Part shown: positions 47,301-55,673 of the stretch, one piece after another
Numbering within the stretch: position 1 is the first letter of the stretch
Layout: every line of letters begins with the position of its first letter
Assembly: GCA_000818945.1 (NCBI GenBank)
Contig: KN805395.1
Coordinates: 1 to 64,000 of the forward strand
Direction: 5' to 3'
From: Schizochytrium sp. CCTCC M209059
Taxonomy: Eukaryota; Sar; Bigyra; Thraustochytrida; Thraustochytriidae
DNA length: 64,000 nt
Made by a program: the position numbers and the translations under genes
The notes under the pieces: model-generated
What the model saw: only the letters and a program-made list of their open reading frames with translations
What the model was told of the DNA's origin: nothing
The model's database searches: none

Positions 47301-50300
47301 AAACCCGAACTGCAAAGGCTCTTGAGGCTTTGCAGGCAGAACGCGACGATGCCAATTCCAAGCTACAGCAAGCCGGAGCACGCATTGATCAGGTCGAGCT
47401 CGCCCTCCGCAAAGCAGAAAGTGATCGACAGGAGATCAATCGCGCGGCCGAGGATCGCGCAAGTAAATTGCAAGAGCGTTTGCAAATTTTTGCAAAGGAA
47501 AAAGACGATGCGCTTGCGCAAGTTTCCCAGCTGCAAATCGCTTCAGAGCAACAAACTCGCATGCAAGACGAACTTCAAAACAAGCTGCAACATCTCGAAA
47601 CGCAGGCAGGTCATGCTCGTGACCGCGAGCAAGCCCTTGAAAGATCCGTCGAGGAGGAGGCACAGGCGCGAAAAATGAGTGCTGACGAGCTGCGCTCAGC
47701 GCATGAGCGAGCACAGAGACTTGACGCGCAACTGCAAAATCAAACGAAAGCGCTAAAAGATCTTGCTGCACAACATGCGTTAGCAGCTACGGAGCGAGAT
47801 GAAGCGCTACGACGTCTTGATCAAGGCAAAGAAGAACTTGCACAGCTTCAAGCGCAGCTTGCTGGCCTCGAAGAAGCCTCGAAGAAAGAGCAAACATCAT
47901 TTGCGCGAGATAATGCCGACCGCGAGGGCGTTATTGCCACTCTTGAGGAGGAACTTGCAAAGGCTACACGACGCAATGCGGAGCAAAGCGAGGCGCTCGA
48001 GGTTCTTCGCAAGTCTTCAGCTTCACTTGAAAAGCATCACGCTGAGCAGAGTGAAATGCTTGCATCCTTGCGCAAGTCCTCCAAATCGCATGCCGAGCGC
48101 ACCAGCGCGGCAGAAAAAGAGGCGACGAGGACTCGCGAGGCGCTCTCTGCGTCCCTAAAGGAGACACAACAAGAGCTTGCGCTTTTGCAGGAACAGTTGG
48201 AAAATTCCGAGGCGAGGGCTGAGAAGCTTCGCAGCGAACTCGCTGAGGTAAAACGCGTTCATGAGAGTCTCATTCATGAGCGAGATGGTTCACAGTCACA
48301 AGTCGAATCGGAACGGGCAAAGCTCACCAATCTGCGCCAGGAACTTGCACAAGCGCAAAAGGTTGCGGAATCTCAGGACGAACGTGTGGCGAGTTTGTCT
48401 CAAGAAGTGAAAACACAAGCCGAGGCTCTAGCTCTCGCGAACGACAAACTCGCGGAACTTCGAGCAGAACTGCAGGCGACAATCCATGCACGTGAGGAAC
48501 TTGCAGAGAAAGAGAAACGTTGGCAAAGCGAGGCCGCAGAAAGAGCCAAGGATGCAAAGCGCTCACACGAAGAAGCCTTGGGTAGGGCAAACGATGGTCT
48601 TCGCGTGCTCGAAGAAAAACTGGCAGAGGCAAGCGATGAATCACAAGCGCTACGAGGCGAGCTGACAAGCGCCAAAGACGAGATCAGCAAGCTCGAAGGC
48701 AAACTTGCTGATTCAACTTCCAAGACCAACTTCCTTGAGGAAACTGTGAACGCTTCAAAACGTTCATTGGAAGAGTCCAAGGAAGAAACTCGTGCGTATC
48801 ACAGAGAGATGTCCAGGGCAAAGGCCGAAGCTGAATCGTATGCCACGAGTTTGCGTCAAGCGAATCAAGAACTCGATCGTCATAAAGACGCCGCGACGCG
48901 AGCAAGCAAAGAGATCGAATCGCAAAAGGACGCCTTGGTCAAGGCAAACGAGGAAATCACTGGTCTAAAGCGCTCTGTGCAAATGACGCAAGACGAGCTA
49001 GCGCAGCGCGACCATCTGATCAAAGGACTTCGATTGGAGCTCAAAGAGGCGAAACGAGCCCACGAACAGGCTGTGGCAGCCTTGGAGATCGAGTTCTCAG
49101 AAACAACACGACATCGAGATGAAGACCTCGCCAAGTCGCAGGAAGAGCTCCGCAAAGTTCTTCTTGCGCACGACCTGGCAACATCCAAATCACAGCAAGA
49201 CCATCGAGAAGCTCGGTATGCCGCAGAAGCAGAGCTGTCGAGTCAACGCGATAGGGTCGCGGAGCTGGAAAAGCAAAAGGAGCGGCTTGGTCGAGAATCA
49301 GCCAGCAACCTTGCCAAGGAAGCCGTACGGCTGCAAGAGACTAGCGCCAGACTCACGCAAGCTCAATCAAAGCTCGAGTCGAAAAATGAGCAAGTGCGGG
49401 ACTTGCAGGTCCGTCTCGAGCGTGCTTTGCTCATGAGCCCTGGCGACGAGACTATCTGGAAGGAGGCGATCAATGCAGCCGGGGCCGACGCGCGTAACGG
49501 GCCTCCAACAAGTTTGGTGGAAGCCGCGGAAGTGGTGAAACAGCTGCTCGAGAACCGATCTGAGATACACCGGCGTCTGGACGAGCTTTCTGCAACGTGC
49601 GAGGAGCTGAGGGCAGCTGCGAAAGATCGAGAGTCTGAACGCGTCCGAGAGCTTTCGGATCAATCCAACGCTGCCTCTGCGGAGCGCGAGAGTGCCATGC
49701 GCGAAATAGATAGTCTTCGAGGTCGGCTCAAGGTGCAAAATGAATGGGTAGAAGACCTCAAAAAACAGCGCGCGAGCCTCGACGAGTCTCTTTCGGCGAG
49801 CTCTCGTGAAGTGGAGCGGCTGCGGGCGGCGCTCGAGGACGTCGGCCACATTCAGCAGGAACTCGGATGTCTGCGCGCAGAGAATGCAGGGCTAAAGGCA
49901 GCGCACACTGATCGCCTGGCTCGGGCTGAGGCAACGAGCAGTCGTCTCGAAGCGGAGCGACGTGCGGACCAAGCTCGTCTTGCACAGTACGCGAAGAAGC
50001 TCGAACACGTTCGGAAAGTGCAGCAAACTTGGACCCAGGATCGTCAGCGCGTCAAGCGTGTCATGGCCGAGGCCATGGCGGGTATGTATGGATCTCTGGA
50101 AGGTGTTTTTGATCGGCTGAGCCAGAAGAAGTTGGGGACGCGCTTGGCCCGTTTGAGCGGTCATGTAAATAATTTGGCAAACCTTCGTCGGGGAAGTATT
50201 TCAAAGGTCAGTGATACGACTATGTCCCGGCTGCAAGACCATAATCGTCATCGTCGTCAGCAGCAGCAACAACAACAACAACAGAGACGAGGGCATTGCA

Positions 50301-51304
50301 CCACGGCGCCACCTCTTGCGCCACCATTCCGTTCAACCAAAGGCGAAGAAGAGCAGCCCCAGGCTGATGGGGAAGAGTTCGACGAGCGACGATGGGACAA
50401 CGCAAAGCAGCAAGGACAGCGGCGAAGAAAACAAGTACCAATTGCGGAGACAACAAACATGCCAAGGCACCGTGCAGGCAGAGCTCGTTTGGCTCAGCAC
50501 GGAAAGGAAATAAAGTCTGAGCTCAAGTCCGTACGTCGCACGCAAGAGCAACTTTTACAAGAAGTCAAGGAGCAAGAAAATACTGGCGCAGGTCTAGTCG
50601 ACTTGGCTATGCAAAGGCGGTCCCGCAATCGCCTGGGGCTTGGATCCAGGGGTGCATCTTTGTCCTCGTCAATCGGGCCCTCACGCGACGAGAAAGCCAC
50701 GCAGGAGCATGCTGACGAGGGCGCGGGACTAGGCGAGTACAAACTCGGTGTACTGCAAGCTTGCCTTCGTGGGGACATTGAAGGTTTGGCTCAGGCCTTG
50801 TCCGTGGGTTTTATCCGGAGCGACTTTGACGACAACTTTTTGCCCTTGCATCGCACGATTTCAGGGTTCCACTTCCATGGAAGCAGCGAGCGCGCAATTC
50901 GAGCACTGGACCTCTTGGTACACAAGGGCGCTCCTGTGAATGCGCGGGATGTCGCTGGCAACACGGTTCTGCACAAGGCGCTTCAGGTAGTTCCCGGGGA
51001 TTCAATTTTGGCTGTCCTTCGTGCTCTGCTTCGACTTGGCGCCGATGTCAAAGCTGTCAACAAGTTAGGAGACACGCCTGTGCACACAGAACTCCGCCGT
51101 CTGCGCAGCGCAACGCCAGCTGTCGTGCGCGAACTCGTCGCCGCCGGCGCTCGAAGTGGTCCTGCGCAAGGCGCGCGGTCCCATAGTAAGGTGCCGGCGC
51201 CCGCGGTGCTTCTGGAGGCCATTCTGCGCGAAGCAGGGCGCGACGCCTCGCGCGCGCATCTCGAGCTCCTCGAGTTTCTACGCGCGCAAAATGGTGTTTG
51301 GTAG
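44351..51304 (+). CDS. Long kinesin with C-terminal ankyrin repeats
   Basis: 2317 residues from the ATG of MAGGSGGRENIRVVVRIRP. The N-terminal motor (about 8-415) has P-loop GSTGSGKT (122-129), switch I NEHSSRSH (262-269), switch II DLAGSE (299-304) and PYRNSKLTFLLKDSLGG. The motor carries Ser/Ala-rich insertions after the first strand and near residue 200. From 420 to about 1900 it is almost unbroken coiled coil (Gln/Glu/Ala/Leu heptads), so a dimer with a long stalk. A basic globular part follows, then a Gln run (about 1969-1978) and, at about 2127-2275, three to four ankyrin repeats (NARDVAGNTVLHKAL, NKLGDTPVHTELRRL). A long stalk resembles CENP-E (kinesin-7), but the family cannot be fixed. 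Ankyrin repeats at the tail probably bind cargo. No introns. Confidence 0.9.
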   Translation: MAGGSGGRENIRVVVRIRPDEVRPGSKDVKKARAAKGGAATSSSLTSSLTSSSQARTEKTGASCVRQVSQASLEVLRGDKPRTFHFDRIFGPETAQEDVYAAVDPLVASTIQGYNATIFAYGSTGSGKTHTISGAPGCEGIIPRAVHRIFALAGELADREADGIVLVQMGYVELYNNQFKDLLYSHAQHGDASSSASTATSAAATSSARSTSHRIELHTTKSGSVFLSGTPSLHTPVTSAQEALRLIQLGSRNRAVGATDCNEHSSRSHAILTFYVESRIPSANGATSVAKLGKLHLVDLAGSERLTLSKAEGQTLTETQNINLSLSTLGDVLSALSRLHSSGSKASSRRAATAADRACVPYRNSKLTFLLKDSLGGNSKTLMIATIRTPDLYQQQTLMTLMYAERAKKIENRIQLNTDTEGDSKAAALVAEVERLKMQLRKREADFERLSRQTTAGNGGPLDAASERHRMEQLAKLAQENELEKDRLEACLRQVVHNHASTLTVQQEKYSSLQFKLAEYKDVFDKQRVEIETLRESIRELANGATEDEVEEMKAMVEKLARALGAARQEALVQANHVKQLEHQLRAARERVRGQSSQHGAAQLQVDELRDQLKTSRHQYEALKSASVDTLRELERVRRAETAQKLRITALEQEQEQTQTQLQRAEQTAASSASEPCETCVTTRAKYDAAIASLHEQIRETLLDKDTQLHELTQEREQLRAQKQELEAQKSSVLTAASEAQALAAEMQSQRDALRSQLQAAQERAQKADALEIRLNNAEKEGARFKQNAAAERERREREFNALQHTAKALKSQLAEADAQTSSLEEVKSALVQVRAQLTDAKRTVEQKASRLAELDAQLESERIAASKRERALHERLDALHKEHTQTMQNEKTFADALEALRQKHTEAVHRAETLERERNSLQAEAQGRSASLAQQLKDADAAQKELRDQLLAAFDEAAKARHERDTALDRAETLIQQAKQGAQTRTAKALEALQAERDDANSKLQQAGARIDQVELALRKAESDRQEINRAAEDRASKLQERLQIFAKEKDDALAQVSQLQIASEQQTRMQDELQNKLQHLETQAGHARDREQALERSVEEEAQARKMSADELRSAHERAQRLDAQLQNQTKALKDLAAQHALAATERDEALRRLDQGKEELAQLQAQLAGLEEASKKEQTSFARDNADREGVIATLEEELAKATRRNAEQSEALEVLRKSSASLEKHHAEQSEMLASLRKSSKSHAERTSAAEKEATRTREALSASLKETQQELALLQEQLENSEARAEKLRSELAEVKRVHESLIHERDGSQSQVESERAKLTNLRQELAQAQKVAESQDERVASLSQEVKTQAEALALANDKLAELRAELQATIHAREELAEKEKRWQSEAAERAKDAKRSHEEALGRANDGLRVLEEKLAEASDESQALRGELTSAKDEISKLEGKLADSTSKTNFLEETVNASKRSLEESKEETRAYHREMSRAKAEAESYATSLRQANQELDRHKDAATRASKEIESQKDALVKANEEITGLKRSVQMTQDELAQRDHLIKGLRLELKEAKRAHEQAVAALEIEFSETTRHRDEDLAKSQEELRKVLLAHDLATSKSQQDHREARYAAEAELSSQRDRVAELEKQKERLGRESASNLAKEAVRLQETSARLTQAQSKLESKNEQVRDLQVRLERALLMSPGDETIWKEAINAAGADARNGPPTSLVEAAEVVKQLLENRSEIHRRLDELSATCEELRAAAKDRESERVRELSDQSNAASAERESAMREIDSLRGRLKVQNEWVEDLKKQRASLDESLSASSREVERLRAALEDVGHIQQELGCLRAENAGLKAAHTDRLARAEATSSRLEAERRADQARLAQYAKKLEHVRKVQQTWTQDRQRVKRVMAEAMAGMYGSLEGVFDRLSQKKLGTRLARLSGHVNNLANLRRGSISKVSDTTMSRLQDHNRHRRQQQQQQQQQRRGHCTTAPPLAPPFRSTKGEEEQPQADGEEFDERRWDNAKQQGQRRRKQVPIAETTNMPRHRAGRARLAQHGKEIKSELKSVRRTQEQLLQEVKEQENTGAGLVDLAMQRRSRNRLGLGSRGASLSSSIGPSRDEKATQEHADEGAGLGEYKLGVLQACLRGDIEGLAQALSVGFIRSDFDDNFLPLHRTISGFHFHGSSERAIRALDLLVHKGAPVNARDVAGNTVLHKALQVVPGDSILAVLRALLRLGADVKAVNKLGDTPVHTELRRLRSATPAVVRELVAAGARSGPAQGARSHSKVPAPAVLLEAILREAGRDASRAHLELLEFLRAQNGVW

Positions 51305-51877
51305 CAAAAGTAGCAAGGCTGAGCGCGACGAATTCATCTTTCTTTGGTTTTTCCCCCACTTGCTCTGCGCACGACGACGTCGTACCCCCGCGGCTTACTT
51401 TTCCCTGCTAGGGCTGCGCTGCTGCGCTTGGTCAAAGATTCTGTCTGCTCGCTCGTCCGCCGCGCCGGGCCGGCACATCTCTCCCCCCGCGCATTCCAAC
51501 GCCTTCGTCGTCCTCCCCATCCTTCTCCGTCCGCAGCCCGTTGCAGCAGCAGAGCCGGCGTGCCGCCCTCCCTTCTCCGCGCGGGGGCCGCGTTTGCACG
51601 TGCCGCGTTCCCGTTCTTCGTGCACATCCGCATCACATCATCATCGCAAGGTGGCGGAGAGCGGGGCTGGACCCAGCCGCTAAGCTAAACCCGGGGTCCG
51701 AAGTGACCCACCAGCGGCGACCAGTGGCCAGCGGGGCGGAGAGAGAGGACTTGGGTGGTGGGTGGCGGAGGCGAGGCCTCGCTCGCCCGGCAAAGCGCAG
51801 ACCTGGGCGCGGCGCGGCGCAGCAGACCTGTGCGCGGCGCGGCTCGGGCGGGCGCGGCGGGAGCGGCGCGCGGGGAG
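51305..51877. other. Intergenic between kinesin and NOC3
   Basis: 573 bp between two plus-strand genes: kinesin 3' flank and NOC3 promoter and leader. Very GC-rich towards the right. The NOC3 frame is open from 51755 but only with a GTG start and Arg/Ala-rich codons, so it is treated as leader. Confidence 0.6.
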
Positions 51878-54157
51878 ATGGGGCGCGGCGCGCGCAAGGG
51901 CGAGAAGGGCAAGAAGCGGCAGGAGGCGCGGGCCGATGAGGAGGAACTGGCCAAGACCGCCTTCGAGGTGCTCGACGACCTGAACGAGAGCGACCTCGAC
52001 GGCGACAGCGAGGAGGAGGCCAAGGAGAATGAGCTCGCGGAAACGCGCATGCGCAGGGCGAAGGAGGCGGACAGGGAACAGCGCGAGGCAGAGAGGCAAG
52101 CGCAGAGCGAAGAGTCCAAACTGCCCGTGAAGATGCCCGACGGCGCCGTGGCCAAGGCGCCCGACGGCAAGCAAGAGCAGGCCTGGCTCGAGGCCCCGGC
52201 TGCTGCGTCGCTCTCGCTCGTGTGGCAGCCCGGCGAGCGCGCAGAGGCTGGCAAAGCCGAAAGGAAGAGCGATCGTGCTGGCAAGAAAGAGACGGACGAG
52301 GACGCCAAGGACAAGAAGAAAAAGCTGAACCGAGAGGAGCGGCTTCGCGAAAAGCAATCGGAGCGCGCCAAGGCCCTTGCCGAATTCGAGGCCCTCAATG
52401 CCGCGGGCGTGCTTGTGCGCCGCGAGGAGAAGAAACTAGAGATTGCTGAGGCCGCACAAAATTTGCTGTCAACGCCAGAAGCAGGGGTAAGCTCCAAGAC
52501 GGCGGGCGGATCTCCGATGAAGGCCCTCTTGCGGCTCGCTGGCGAGGATCCCGACAAACACGTCCGCAAACTGGGTCTGCTCTCCTTGATGGCAGTGTTC
52601 CGGGACATTCTGCCCGGCTACCGAATTCGCGAGGCGAGCGCAGCGGAAACGAATGTCAAACAAAAGAAGGAGGTGCGCAAATTGCGCGAATACGAACGGG
52701 ACCTGCTGCAAAGCTACCAGGGCTTTTTGAAAATCATCCACACAGAGATTACGGCGGGAATTGGGCCCTCTGGCGAGCTCTTTGCGGATGTGCGCTCAGC
52801 GAAAGGCAAGGGCGCTCTGGAGGACGTCGAGAAACGCGGCGCGCGCAAGCTGCCCAAAGCAAAGTCCATGGCTCTCGCGGCCGTTCGGGCGCAGTGCACC
52901 ATGCTGGTGAGCAAGCCACATTTCAACTTTCGCGAGAATCTTTTGGCCAACATTATTCCCCAGCTAAACAGCCGATACTCTGACGTGCGTGCGCAAGCCA
53001 CGGCGTGTGTCGCGACTCTCCTTGGCGACGATCCTAGCGGCGATGCCACTCTTGAGATTGTCACCTTTATCAGCAAATTTGTGCGTCTTCGCAACAACGG
53101 CGAGCGCGATGGCGTGCACCCGGATGTCATTGACGTTCTCCAGCACTGCGTTCTTACAGGAGACATGAAGGACGACGTGCGGATCGAAAAGGCCAAGAAG
53201 AAGAAGAAGAAGCGCAAGTTGACCCGTCGTCAGGGCGACGAGGTTGCTCTCAGCCTTGCTCAGGCCGAAGCCGAGTCGGACGTTACACATCGATTTGCTA
53301 AGAACGTTGAGGCCCTGCGTGAGCTCTTTACCATGTATCTTCGATGCCTCAAGTATGCGCCCACAACTTCGCTTCTCACGTGCGTCCTGCGCGGTGTCTC
53401 CTCTTATGTCCACTTGATCAATCTTGATATTGCGCAATCGCTCGTGGCGGTGCTCATTAACATGATCAAAGTCGACGCCGTGGAACTAGGCACCGGCTTG
53501 CAGGCTGTGCACACCATTGCGCTGACGCTGCGAGGTCCTGGAGCAGCCATTCAAGTCGACGAATCGGAGGTTGTCGCATACTTTTATCGCCAGCTGCTCA
53601 AGCTGGCTACGGCTGAGTCGGATCGTGCTCGCCATGTTCAGATCATCATCAAGTGCGTTGATGTGCTCTTTCTGGGACGCAAACTGTACCAGCAGTCGCG
53701 AGCGGCGGCCGTGGCTACTCGGCTTAGCATCGTGGCCTCGGTGATGCCCCCTCACGCCTGTCTGGCGCTCATTGCGACCGTGCGCATGCTTACCATGCGC
53801 TACGCCTCGGCGTGTCGGACGTTGTTTGACAAGGATGCTGAGCAGGTAGAGGGTGCCAACGCATTAGCGCTTGGCGTTATTCCCTCGCCGCTCGACGCGA
53901 CGTCGAATGTGGATCCTGGTCTCACTCGTCTCGATACTCCTGCGCTTTGGCCACTCGCACAGCTTCGCTTTCACTTTCACCCCCAGGTTCGTGCCATGGC
54001 GCACAAGGCGCTTCAACGCCAGCCCGTACTCCCTAACGAGCGCGCGATGGTACAATTTGAGGCCTATAATCCGTATCGGAACGGCTTTCGCTTCAATCCG
54101 CCTATTCCCAAGGCGCCGGTGCAGGCTCCTCGCAAAAAGCAAAAGCGCTCATCATGA
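51878..54157 (+). CDS. NOC3: Nucleolar complex protein 3 homologue
   Basis: 759 residues from the ATG of MGRGARKGEKGKKRQ, TGA stop. In yeast, Noc3 pairs with Noc2 to move pre-60S ribosomes from nucleolus to nucleoplasm and also has a replication-licensing role. The N-terminus is highly charged (Lys/Glu/Ala). The NOC3 domain begins near residue 213 (MKALLRLAGEDPDKHVRKLG) with the signature LLSLMAVFRDILPGYRIRE. A HEAT-like middle follows, and the C-terminal CBF/Mak21-type domain ends with HFHPQVRAMAHKAL and AYNPYRNGFRFNPPIP. A basic KKKKKKRKL stretch near 440 is a nuclear signal. Length is close to yeast Noc3 (663) and human NOC3L (800). No introns. Confidence 0.9.
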   Translation: MGRGARKGEKGKKRQEARADEEELAKTAFEVLDDLNESDLDGDSEEEAKENELAETRMRRAKEADREQREAERQAQSEESKLPVKMPDGAVAKAPDGKQEQAWLEAPAAASLSLVWQPGERAEAGKAERKSDRAGKKETDEDAKDKKKKLNREERLREKQSERAKALAEFEALNAAGVLVRREEKKLEIAEAAQNLLSTPEAGVSSKTAGGSPMKALLRLAGEDPDKHVRKLGLLSLMAVFRDILPGYRIREASAAETNVKQKKEVRKLREYERDLLQSYQGFLKIIHTEITAGIGPSGELFADVRSAKGKGALEDVEKRGARKLPKAKSMALAAVRAQCTMLVSKPHFNFRENLLANIIPQLNSRYSDVRAQATACVATLLGDDPSGDATLEIVTFISKFVRLRNNGERDGVHPDVIDVLQHCVLTGDMKDDVRIEKAKKKKKKRKLTRRQGDEVALSLAQAEAESDVTHRFAKNVEALRELFTMYLRCLKYAPTTSLLTCVLRGVSSYVHLINLDIAQSLVAVLINMIKVDAVELGTGLQAVHTIALTLRGPGAAIQVDESEVVAYFYRQLLKLATAESDRARHVQIIIKCVDVLFLGRKLYQQSRAAAVATRLSIVASVMPPHACLALIATVRMLTMRYASACRTLFDKDAEQVEGANALALGVIPSPLDATSNVDPGLTRLDTPALWPLAQLRFHFHPQVRAMAHKALQRQPVLPNERAMVQFEAYNPYRNGFRFNPPIPKAPVQAPRKKQKRSS

Positions 54158-54478
54158 CTTGTCTTTGATTTGTAAAGGTTATAAAAGAGAAATCTCGAGC
54201 TGGAAGAATCTCATGAAAGGCTAAGTCTGACGTGGTAAAGGCGTCCGCGTTTGGACATTGTTTTTTGGTTTGTTTTTTTCCATTTCACCTTAGTTTTTTT
54301 CTTCTTCTTTTTCCTTGCTTCGCAAACAAAACCTCTTGCAATCTCACAAAAACGCCGGGAGCATTATCGAGCGCACAATGATCCCCTGTCCCGTGCGTGG
54401 GCTTTGCTGAGGAGCGCTGTCATTTCCTTCGTTTGCTCGTTCGACGATTCTCCATGGAGGGGAGTGTGATATAGTATA
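54158..54478. other. Convergent region containing the selenoprotein A 3' UTR
   Basis: 3' flank of NOC3 (+) and 3' UTR of the first selenoprotein gene (-). T-rich in the middle (54260-54320). The SECIS-like hairpin at 54367-54423 is listed separately. Confidence 0.65.
54367..54423 (-). promoter_or_regulatory. SECIS element A (candidate)
   Basis: On the minus strand, 55 nt past the TAG of selenoprotein A. ATGA (54423-54420) is followed after 14 nt by AAA, then a GCCC/GGGAC mini-stem, then a pairing 3' arm ending GCGCTCGA with the core GA at 54368-54367. AGCGC next to ATGA pairs with GCGCT before the GA; TCCTC pairs with GGGGA. This is the ATGA-AA-GA quartet layout of a type II SECIS. Pairing was judged by eye only. 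Confidence 0.68.
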
Positions 54479-54784
54479 CTACTGCGCATAAAATCGGCGT
54501 ACGGCTTCTTCGATTTCTGTCATGGCTCGTGAGCGCCGAGGCAGGTTCTTACGGGCGAGCCTCAGCTGATCCCCTGCCCAGATTACCTCGCCGAGGCCGT
54601 CCTCCACGACCAGCTCGATCTGCGCCGCTCGGCTGAAGCTGCTGCTCTGGCCTTCGACATCTCGCACAAGTGCATTTGGCACCGCGGCCAGGATGCTCTG
54701 CCGCGCGGCCTCGAGCTCGCTGCGGCCCCCGTCTCACGAGAAATTCCACGCAGACCAGCGTATCACAACCTCGCGTCGCGACAT
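54479..54784 (-). CDS. Selenoprotein A, Rdx (SelW/SelH-like) family, UGA = Sec
   Basis: 101 residues from ATG (54784) to TAG, reading UGA at 54736-54734 as selenocysteine 17. Context is WNFSUDGGRSEL. After Sec come a helix (LEAARQSILAAVPNA), strands (QIELVVED, GEVIWAGDQ) and a C-terminal amphipathic helix, which is the thioredoxin-like Rdx fold of SelW/SelT/SelH. The paralogue 0.6 kb away has a UGA at the same place and shares residues on both sides of it, so readthrough is favoured over a stop. A SECIS-like hairpin follows the stop codon. Rdx proteins are small thiol or selenol redox proteins; the usual CxxU cysteine is replaced here (N-F-S-U), so the chemistry may differ. If UGA were a stop, only a 16-residue peptide would result. 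Confidence 0.75.
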
Positions 54785-55388
54785 TGCTCGCCAGCGCCGG
54801 TCTCGTCGCGAAAACAACAAGCACGCGCACTGGTCGGTCGATTGAGTTTTGTCAAGACGGCGAAGTGTGTATACCAGTACGCCATAATAATAGTGGTATT
54901 CTCGTCGCTACGACAATGGCGACTGCTTATCTTGTCACATGAAAGCCTTTCGCCATAGAGACAGCCTACCTTCTGATTGGTAGGACGTTCAAGATGACAT
55001 TTTGCGAGGCCTTGAATGGAGTGCAAATAAAGGCTCAACGATTACCATTGTCATGAAGAGAAACAAGAGAAAGAAGTGATATCATTTAATTTGATGATTT
55101 GAGGTTGTTGGCCTTCTCGGTTGATGGTGGCCTACTAATGCCCATGAGCTGAATTAGGCTAGGCCGGGTCAAGCCAGGCCTCTAGGATGGTCTCGACTGT
55201 CAAAAAACCTCTCTGCAAGGTGTTGCGCGCAAGAAAAGCGTGGTCGTGTATTCATTCTGACACGATAGGCTTCGAGCGGATCCTTCCCCAAGGAAATAGA
55301 GGGGTTTCAAGGATGCGCCGTCATCGTGCCCTCTTGCGCCCAAGCCCTTTTAACAAAGGTGGTTTGGACTCGTCACTGAAAATCGATC
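54785..55388. other. Spacer between the two selenoprotein genes
   Basis: Promoter and leader of selenoprotein A and 3' UTR of selenoprotein B, both minus strand. The candidate SECIS B is at 55272-55324. Otherwise AT-richer than neighbours, with no further gene. Confidence 0.65.
55272..55324 (-). promoter_or_regulatory. SECIS element B (candidate)
   Basis: On the minus strand, 65 nt past the TAG of selenoprotein B. ATGA (55324-55321) is followed after 13 nt by AAA. A CCCC/GGGG mini-stem closes the top. ATCCTT pairs with AAGGAT and GCG with CGC-type bases below. The core GA is at 55273-55272 in GCTCGAAG. Below the core, GGC pairs with GCC. It shares ATGAC.GCGC...AAA...CCC...GGG...GCTCGA with element A, so the two are likely homologous. 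Pairing was judged by eye. Confidence 0.75.
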
Positions 55389-55673
55389 CTAGGTATCCTG
55401 AAAGTGGGCCTGAACCGCGGCCTTGATCTCCTCGATCGCAGCTGCGCGCTTGCTGGCATATTTGCGGAACAGACGTCTCTGGTCGCCGGACCAGATGACA
55501 TTACCTTCAGCATCCTCCACGGAGACGCGAATCGGATACGTGTCGGCCCCTTCCTCAGTTATCTCGGCATCGGGCAGCACAGCCAGGACGCTCTGCTTCG
55601 CCGTGTTGAGCTCCTGGCGACCACCGTCTCAGTTCAGGGACCACGCCACCTTGACCTTGGGCCCTCCCGCCAT
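55389..55673 (-). CDS. Selenoprotein B, Rdx (SelW/SelH-like) family, UGA = Sec
   Basis: 94 residues from ATG (55673, MAGGPKVKVAWS) to TAG, with UGA at 55631-55629 as selenocysteine 15 in the context WSLNUDGGRQEL. The rest reads as helix (NTAKQSVLAVLPDAEI), two strands (YPIRVSVED, GNVIWSGDQ) and a C-terminal helix (KRAAAIEEIKAAVQAHF), as in Rdx-family selenoproteins. It aligns with selenoprotein A along its length, including W-S before and D-G-G-R after Sec. The Trp in VIWSGDQ matches the IW/LW strand of SelW-like proteins. No Cys is present two or three residues before Sec, so CxxU is absent. The SECIS-like hairpin lies just downstream. Expression and Sec insertion are inferred. Confidence 0.8.

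Noticed and set aside
51755..51877. N-terminal extension of NOC3
   Set aside because: The frame begins at GTG and encodes an Arg/Ala/Gly-rich leader; the ATG at 51878 is the first in frame.
55389..55580. 63-residue protein starting downstream of the UGA in selenoprotein B
   Set aside because: Would remove the first strand and redox site; similarity to copy A continues upstream through the UGA, so the longer Sec-containing reading is preferred.
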